From Priapulus caudatus (Eukaryota > Priapulida > Priapulimorpha > Priapulimorphida > Priapulidae): 23,828 bases of DNA. Every line of letters begins with the position of its first letter. Position 1 is the first letter of the stretch. The notes below the pieces were generated by a model. It searched no databases. It was given only the letters and a program-made list of their open reading frames with translations, and was not told where the DNA came from. A program made the translations under genes and the position numbers. The DNA lies in NCBI RefSeq assembly GCF_000485595.1, contig NW_014577136.1, positions 472,300 to 496,127 of the forward strand, in the 5' to 3' direction. This document shows positions 17,934-23,828 of the stretch, one piece after another.

Positions 17934-18175
17934 TGTTATTGTTAGTGCTATTGTTATTGTTATTGTTATTGTTATTGTCATTGGCATTGTCATTGTTATT
18001 GTTATTGTTATTGTTATTGTTATTGTCATTGTCATTGTCATTGTTATTGTTATTGTTATTGTTATTGTTATTGTCATTGTCGTTGTAATTGTTGTTTATG
18101 TTGTCACTGTCATCGTCATTGTTGCTGTTATTGTTATTGTTGTTGTTATCACTATTGTTATTTTTATTGTTATTG
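17934..18175. repeat. (TTATTG)n hexanucleotide array with TCATTG variants
   Basis: TTATTG and TCATTG units run head to tail and decay after about 18085 into TTGTTG and TCGTCA variants. Leucine- or Ile/Thr-rich frames are shadows. Confidence 0.95.
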
Positions 18176-19682
18176 CGTTTTACTAGTGAATATCGGTACT
18201 ACTAATTCCGTGATGGCGCGGAGTGTGACCTGTTATCAGGTAACAAAGCTTTTACTGCAAGCAACTAGTGCAGTAGCAACGTACTGGAATGGAAATAGTT
18301 ACGTGATAATAATAGCATTGCACTCGTAAGCTACAAATACAAGTTCTAGGCATCTTTCCGCAATTGTAATCAAATTTTCCATCGTTGCGCCATTCATAGA
18401 AATAATTTATAAGCACACACACGTTCAGTATTGTGTGCAAATGCCTCATGAGTGTGGCGTGATTGTAATCCACAGTGAAATATATAAATTAAACACATTA
18501 AAAAACACGAGGCCGCGTACGATACGCGGTTGTAACAGCCAATGTAGAAGTATCATGCTGACTTGAGGTAAATTACATTAGTATTGAGAATGATAACGCA
18601 GAAATGACAGTATGTAGTTTGCAAAATGTTGACAGATGTTGTAAAAGCATTATGCTCGTATTGTTGTAAATTGCACCAAGAAGTTTTATAGAACTTAGGG
18701 GCCTATTATGTTATTTACTATATACCGCGTAGCCGTTGGCATTTCGTATTTGTATCTGGCGGTTATTTCAGTACGTAATACAGCCCTATTGTAGTTAATA
18801 TAATAGTACTATCGTGCGACTGCTGCAATTGATTGCATTGATTTTGTAACCATATTACGGTGGTTTGTCCTGGTATTCCAGTACTGTCAAGTTAATATAT
18901 TGCTATATTGCGATATATTGCTATGATATTATAGCTGTTCCAAGCTAGTACCGTATTACATTGCACTGTCGTACTACACAAGGTCATAGAATCCTGATAT
19001 CAACTGTACTAGGGGCGAAATAGAACCCGATTTGCCTCAGTCACAAATTTTCTCGTTATCGCAGCTAAATAATTACGGTGAGAATTATTTTATTATTAAG
19101 AAATCGTGAAATATAGTAAACCAGATATGTGCAACAGATATTTTTTTTAACTTGTTGAGGAACGTGCTTGCATATATAGCTACCGAATAACAAATACGAA
19201 CGATAAATGACTGCACAGCCGCGGTGCTTGCATGGTGCCGATCGAGTGAGCAGCTACACAGAACAAACTCAATCGCTCTATGTTTATTGTGATGTGTCGA
19301 AGAAATGCTATGCAAGCATCAAAACTGCAAATAATGAGATGAGTTAGAGTATGTTTCTTTTGTATAGAACATTTCACGGGTAGAATATTATGTTGAGCTT
19401 ATTGCCAATTTTCTGATAATGTATTGAGTAATCAAGCTAGTGGTCGTGGAAATGGAGGCCGAGGAATATTCTGATCTCATTCAAAGTTGGAAGGTATCCG
19501 TATTCATGTATTTACAGTCACATACAATTATAGACATATATATACACTGAAATGACGAATAGTGGTCAGAGTTTTGACGTAGAACGTTTTTACTGCAATC
19601 GCCACGTATGTGGGCGAATAAAGAATAAACCTGCCACATTCCACAACAATAGCTCAGGGGCAAGACATATATACGAGTTTTG
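18176..19682. other. Unassigned AT-leaning DNA
   Basis: About 1.5 kb without an assignable gene. Small features only: the palindrome-like ACCTGTTATCAGGT near 18229-18242, and irregular ATATTGCTATATTGCGATAT repeats at about 18895-18930. Short minus-strand frames at 18252-18473, 19085-19377 and 19481-19808 show no motif. Confidence 0.5.
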
Positions 19683-20147
19683 AGTCTTGACGTGATGCGG
19701 CCATGATCCCGAGGCGTGCCGAGGATTGACACTTTGTGTCTTCCAATCACAGCCTACGCCGCACCAGTCTTTTATATTTTTAAAGATGGGGACCCATTGG
19801 ACCACCAAATCGCCGATCTCAGGAACTAGGGCATTCTGCTATGTTAAAACGGTTGCCTACGATAGAGTTTGCCACAAATAACACGCTGTTTAGCGCACTG
19901 CGCTACGTCCTTCTGTTGCATTTTCGCATCTCCGTAATCAGAATAAGCCCCATCTTCTTCGTTGATGGACATGAATGAGGCGTCACCGACGTGACCAGTT
20001 ACTGTACCGACTGTCTTTCGCAAGCCTGTTTACTTTTCGTAAATAATGAAATGCCTGGCCGATGCATTTCGCATCGAAGTGGAAAATTTTCGGCATTTTC
20101 ACTCGCTGTCGGAAGTAAACGTGTAACTGAGCGTCATTCATTGAACA
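19683..20147 (+). repeat. 465-bp dispersed repeat, copy 2
   Basis: Second copy of the 7021-7485 repeat, in the same orientation and of equal overall length. The best-preserved part is around GCCGATCTCAGGAACTAGGG and TTTAGCGCACTGCGCTA. A block near 19766-19800 differs strongly from copy 1. The absence of conserved reading frame supports a non-coding element. Confidence 0.85.
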
Positions 20148-20659
20148 TTGAAGTTTTTCTTCAAATTAAATAATTCCGAAAATCCCTAACCGCGCTACTC
20201 GATTGTTTTAGCCAATGAACGTTGCTGTGTGTGTGACGTCTTGCCCGCGCGCTTTATGCTTCGCTAAGCGGGCCTCGAAATGGATATTGGAGGCAGGCAC
20301 CTCGCAACACGCATGTTTGTTTACATGTATATAGCTTTGTGACGTACGGTGTTCGGGAGTTCCGCGATGATAACCTCATCATTTCTCTGAATGGAACATT
20401 TTACCAATTTAGTGGTGTCAGTTAGTCGCGGATATGTCACAGTATTGTAAGTACTAACCTTATATGTTTCACATACGTTTACCTATTTTGCACACAGGCG
20501 GTCGATCATTGTGAAAAATTGTGTGAATATTTATTTTTATTGAGACGTTCCAAGTGCCTGTGCTTACAACAGTTTTGTTCGTCAATGCACGTGCGTCAAG
20601 AGCCACAAACTCAACACAGTTTCATCTCTGTTATTGTTTACGCCTGAATGCGTGATGGA
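20148..20659. other. Unassigned DNA
   Basis: Mixed composition; no gene or repeat recognised. Confidence 0.5.
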
Positions 20660-20824
20660 TCAGGGAGGGGGTGCATGTAAGAGGGAGACATTTTCTTTGG
20701 GGTTCCGAAAAACACAATTCCACTTGGCAATTTCATGGGCCATTTCAATTGGAAGCTCTGCATAATGGACCCCCAACAAGCCCTTTGACTGACTAGTCAA
20801 GAAATTCAAAGGTCTGTATATTGC
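20660..20824 (-). CDS. Possible short coding fragment, unidentified
   Basis: On the minus strand, 54 codons without a start read in a protein-like way (for example GVHYAELPIEMAHEIAKWNC and FRNPKENVSLLHAPPP) before a stop at 20660-20662. The frame opens just after a stop at 20825-20827. The preceding DNA in another frame (VLEDNNEDFVLNKNYRRLN) is also open, hinting at a frameshift or splice point near 20820. I do not recognise a family. A 54-codon open stretch can occur by chance, so this may be transposon debris or nothing. Confidence 0.22.
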   Translation of the reverse strand, partial: AIYRPLNFLTSQSKGLLGVHYAELPIEMAHEIAKWNCVFRNPKENVSLLHAPPP

Positions 20825-20865
20825 TCATATTTAGCCGCCGATAGTTCTTATTTAGAACAAAGTCT

Positions 20866-21033
20866 TCATTGTTATCTTCTAAAACTACAGACCATCCGCT
20901 GACCGCTGTGGAGACGCGTGCCGGGCCTCGAATTTGGTGCACGTCTCCACTGCGGACAGCGCTTCATACTTGAACATCCCCGCGGTCGCGTGCGCATATA
21001 TGCGATATCCCGCGGAACTGCGCGTCTCATCCG
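20866..21033 (+). repeat. 168-bp hairpin repeat, copy 2
   Basis: Second copy of the 8776-8943 repeat, about 97-98% identical and gap-free. Three of its four differences fall in the hairpin arms (20897-20922 and 20936-20961), which here have five mismatches in 26 against two in copy 1. All differences are C/T or G/A changes, as expected for CpG decay. Confidence 0.9.
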
Positions 21034-21646
21034 CGCTCAGCGCTCAGGATCAACAGCAAAGCTGTGCCACGCAATCTTGTATCATGTCTCTCTGGATTAA
21101 AGTGTTTGAATCAGCAGTTAACCTTCAAAGCAATGTTGGAGCAGCTAAGTGCGTTTTGTGATCGTGCATGCATGAACGTGATCGTGATCTTGCACATAAC
21201 GTTATCGTTCAACACGTGATCGTGCATATATCTAGTTTGCACATGAGATGACCACGCACGTGGGAGTCATATCATTATATAGTATAGAAATATTCGGTCT
21301 AGTGTGCCGTATAGTAGATGCAATTTATTTGCAAAACACGCTGCTTTCACGTGTAATCGTGATTTTAAGCTAAACTTGCGTGCAGTGATAAAGTGAACGT
21401 AAGCTTGTCAAAGAAATACAGCATTTTTCTTCAGTGCGCGTAAGCATTAGCTTGAACAATCAATCGTCAGCATACAAATAGAAACTCAGAAGAATGTCAG
21501 TAAAGCCTCTTCTAGTAACTCTCGACCCAGTATCCAAACCACTTTCGTTAATTGAAGAATTAGGAGAAAGTTTCAAGTGAAGAATCTATCCAATTTCAAA
21601 AAATAATATTTTTCTTGCGCTATAGTTTCATTGTTTTTGATCTCTG
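21034..21646. other. Unassigned DNA
   Basis: Irregular GTGATCGTGCAT-type words occur at 21158-21230. A 28-codon ATG frame at 21494-21580 on the plus strand has no supporting context. No gene is called. Confidence 0.5.
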
Positions 21647-21714
21647 TGCGTCGATGAGTGCGTCAATGAGTGCGTCGATGAGTGCGTCAATGAGTGCGTC
21701 AATGAGTGCGTCGT
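21647..21714. repeat. 12-bp minisatellite TGCGTCRATGAG
   Basis: Five full units and a partial unit, with R as G, A, G, A, A. Because 12 is a multiple of 3, the minus-strand frame encodes a repeating Ala-Leu-Ile-Asp, but the frame has no other sign of being a gene. Confidence 0.92.
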
Positions 21715-22145
21715 TAAAATCCGAACCTGGAAATACCCAATACCCGGTCAGGGCGAGGGAACGACCTGGGATGTGACCACTGCGGCTTAGTGCTGATCGA
21801 GGTACTAGCACGCCTATCTCGAGGGTATATCTGTTAAAGTTAAAAGTTGTCTGTAGGAAATCAAAATGATTTCAGACGATTCCATAATGTGATTTCATGA
21901 GTGTGAAAAGTTGTTTTGACATCCTTGACATCCTTTAGACGTCATCGTCCATCATGAAGACCTGTTGGTGTTTATTGGTGCATGCCATCTTCAGCACAAC
22001 CTGTTCTGCTAGCGCCCATGTTGAATTCGATATGAACTTTTTTGTTTAGGTATATCGCTACTAAGCGCACAACATCTCACCGTATATCGCATAGTGATGT
22101 ATCTGGTGTACGCCTATTCAACCTATAGAGATTTTGTGCAAATGT
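21715..22145. other. Unassigned DNA
   Basis: No gene or repeat recognised. Confidence 0.5.
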
Positions 22146-22149
22146 CGAA

Positions 22150-22193
22150 CACACACACACATGCACGCGTGCACACATGCACACATACACACA

Positions 22194-22234
<41 letters not shown>

Positions 22235-22245
22235 GAGAGAGTTTC
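22150..22245. repeat. (CA)n then (GA)n compound microsatellite
   Basis: ACACACAC with ATGCACGCGTGCACACATGC interruptions (22150-22192), then (GA)n at 22193-22241. Confidence 0.95.
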
Positions 22246-22252
22246 ACTCTGT

Positions 22253-22293
22253 AATTTACGTAATAGGTGTTCGGAATCGGTACCTTACTCGTG
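22253..22293. repeat. 41-bp GA-array-associated tail, copy 2
   Basis: Matches 16248-16288 at 37 of 41 bases and, like it, follows a (GA)n array, here with 11 bases between. Confidence 0.75.
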
Positions 22294-23235
22294 GCTTCCC
22301 GTTTATCACGCATACCAGAAACCTTGCTTGATCCTGTCCCCATCTATCCTCATCACACAGCCTCCTGCCGTCATTAGTCGAGAGTGTGAAGTTCGCACGC
22401 ACTCACGCTGCAACTACGTATACCTTAACGACTAGGCGAATACATTCTGTTGCCCTTACCTTGCGTTTCGCCCGTTTAGCTGGCATGCATTTTAAATTTT
22501 CAGCACAATTGGAATTCTGGCTTCCGTAGGCAGCTTGCTCATGGATGTTTATTGACCCGCGTAGCCGCCTGAGGGATCGGAGGAAACGTAGCTGGGCGTG
22601 TGTGCGTGTAGGCATCTGTTATATACGATCACCGAACAATATGGAGACGTTGTTATGCGCTCACAATCGTCGTGCGCCGGTACGAAGGTATGCGGCACCA
22701 CGTGGGTACGTTACTAGGTATCGTTCGTTCTAAATGGAAAACGCATCGATTGCGAGAGAACACGCGCCGTGCGGCTACATAAAGGACATAGGCTGTGTCA
22801 TGCACGCACGATGCAGAATGAACGCACTCGTGCAACTAGCAACGAGCAGGAAATCGTAATTTTCTTCGTTTTACCTTGGTTCGGCACGATAAACGCATTG
22901 ATCATTTGTTTCGAACACTTGAACGAAACAAAATCGGTTAGCGGATAAAAATCATCACAATCTAATTCACATTGTAATTCTGATGTGAGTACAAAACTGC
23001 GTTTAAAGTCATTTAATGGATTTTATACGTTGTGTATTCAATTAATTTCACCCGTTAAGAAACACTAGCTATCGACACCACGGACTAAAACGCAACTACA
23101 CAGTGATGCGCAGTTATATTTAGTGCGCCCTGTGTGCTTTTAGAAACTTATTTTTACATGTTTGTACCTGCAAATAGGAACGACGTACATGCGCATAGAA
23201 AACTATAGGAAACAATCTGCTATGTATATAATTTC
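22294..23235. other. Unassigned DNA
   Basis: Nearly 1 kb with no assignable gene or repeat. Short frames at 22403-22835 on both strands overlap each other and lack motifs. Confidence 0.5.
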
Positions 23236-23240
23236 ACGGA

Positions 23241-23277
23241 CTATATATATATATATATGTATTATATGTATATACAT
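23241..23277. repeat. (TA)n microsatellite
   Basis: TATATATATATATATG followed by TATTATATGTATATACATG. Confidence 0.9.
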
Positions 23278-23295
23278 GTCAAATATTACTTTTGA

Positions 23296-23486
23296 GTGGC
23301 ATCCACACAAAATTTCTTGTACGTGGCATCCACACTAATTTCTTCTAGTTTTGGTGGCATTGTTAACAGTTTACCATTGATATTCACACCTTTGACTAGT
23401 TGGTTACCGACTAGTTACTGTCCTAGAGTCACATGGTCACATGAAAGGCATGCTATCATACCATGATATCATTGTGGCATTCACAC
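23296..23486. repeat. Irregular GTGGCATCCACAC repeats
   Basis: GTGGCATCCACAC occurs at 23296-23308 and 23323-23335, a truncated GTGGCAT at 23354-23360, and GTGGCATTCACAC at 23474-23486. The first and last are next to TTTTGAG. The word itself has GTGG/CCAC inverted ends. Confidence 0.65.
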
Positions 23487-23508
23487 TTTTGAGTAGTTAG
23501 GCAGATAA

Positions 23509-23694
23509 GGTTTATGTCTTCCTTACCTCTGATTGACCTGGCTCGTTTAGCTATTTCTGACTAACCCTAACCCTGGTAACTATCTGATATAGTTATAGGG
23601 TTAGGGTTAGCGTTAGGGTTAGGGTTAGGAACTTAGGGTTAGTCAGAAATAGCTAAACGAGCCAGGTCAAACAGAGGTCAGGGAGACATAGACC
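23509..23694. repeat. 62-bp inverted repeat with telomere-like loop
   Basis: Arms 23509-23570 and 23633-23694 are inverted complements. The inner 38 positions (23533-23570 with 23633-23670) are perfect, and the outer 24 have two mismatches and two G-T pairs. The left arm ends in CTAACCCTAA and the right arm begins TTAGGGTTAG, so telomere-like repeat is part of the stem. The 62-base loop carries five more TTAGGG-type units and a small internal stem (TAACTAT ... ATAGTTA). The AGTAGACGAAATGGG array follows 70 bases downstream. Confidence 0.9.
23610..23646. repeat. Interstitial telomere-like (TTAGGG)n
   Basis: GGGTTAGGGTTAGCGTTAGG and further TTAGGG units, with TTAGCG and a GAACTTAGGG break, inside the long inverted repeat. 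Confidence 0.9.
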
Positions 23695-23763
23695 CTACGG
23701 GCAGTAGTTATAGTCTCATAGAGTCACAGAAAAGGCAGGGTACGTGCCCCACCTACCTACATG

Positions 23764-23828
23764 TTATTACCCATTCTGACAGTAGACGAAATGGGAACAT
23801 TACCCATTCTGACAGTAGACGAAATGGG
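23764..23828. repeat. AGTAGACGAAATGGG motif array, copy set 2 (cut by window end)
   Basis: Two units with a 33-bp period; each contains the same 29-base block found at 8956 and 9004. AGTAGACGAAATGGG lies at 23781-23795 and 23814-23828, the latter ending exactly at the last base, so the array probably continues. Confidence 0.9.

Noticed and set aside
21494-21580. 28-codon small open frame
   Set aside because: Reads plausibly but is short enough to be chance, with no context, repeat copy or signal to support it.
23571-23646. Chromosome end
   Set aside because: The TTAGGG block is only tens of bases, contains variants and is followed by unrelated sequence; it is interstitial.

Overview
This is eukaryotic nuclear DNA, most likely from a non-vertebrate metazoan. 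Three things suggest this: the density and variety of microsatellites; the kinds of transposon debris (a THAP-domain transposase relic, a non-LTR reverse-transcriptase relic, a tRNA-derived element and several MITE-like inverted repeats); and two short interstitial (TTAGGG)n blocks, the telomere unit of most animals but not of most arthropods or nematodes. The species cannot be named from the sequence. I see no intact host gene, no operon structure, no rRNA and no functional tRNA. Almost every open frame longer than 60 codons lies in simple repeats or pyrimidine/purine-rich DNA and is a by-product of base composition.

Layout. 1-124: a hexanucleotide array. 125-2000: mostly unassigned DNA, with one interspersed-repeat-like patch (1090-1440). 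2000-5800: a simple-repeat domain of (TC)n, degenerate (CA)n and (TA)n. It contains a roughly 1.4-kb tandem duplication (3660-4520 and 5055-5610) and a strikingly T-poor stretch (2936-3390). The many one-base differences here look like uncorrected long-read consensus. 5921-6302: a pentanucleotide CATSC array. 6500-9080: a cluster of repeats made up of a tRNA-Arg-like element, copy 1 of a 465-bp dispersed repeat, an old inverted-repeat element, the reverse-transcriptase relic, copy 1 of a 168-bp hairpin repeat and copy 1 of a 29-bp motif array. 9466-9930: a 32/64-bp minisatellite. 10283-10893: a THAP/DDE-type transposase pseudogene cut off by a GA array. 11126-11220: a perfect 77-bp palindrome with a 9-bp flanking direct repeat. 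12001-12195: a MITE-like element with 60-bp terminal inverted repeats. 12650-13870: purine tract, triplet array and pyrimidine tract. 15488-15860: telomere-like repeats inside an inverted repeat. 15990-17050: GA, GACA and GCAC arrays. 17781-18175: a small inverted-repeat element and a hexanucleotide array. 19683-20147 and 20866-21033: second copies of the 465-bp and 168-bp repeats. 22150-22293: a CA/GA array with a shared tail. 23296-23828: irregular repeats, then a long hairpin with (TTAGGG)n in its loop, then the 29-bp motif array running off the window end.

The genes do not work together; this is a repeat-dominated intergenic or heterochromatin-like region. The most interesting signals are structural. 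They are the perfect palindrome with a target-site-duplication-like flank; the repeated association of (TTAGGG)n, inverted repeats and a conserved AGTAGACGAAATGGG motif; and a 168-bp hairpin repeat present in two nearly identical copies.
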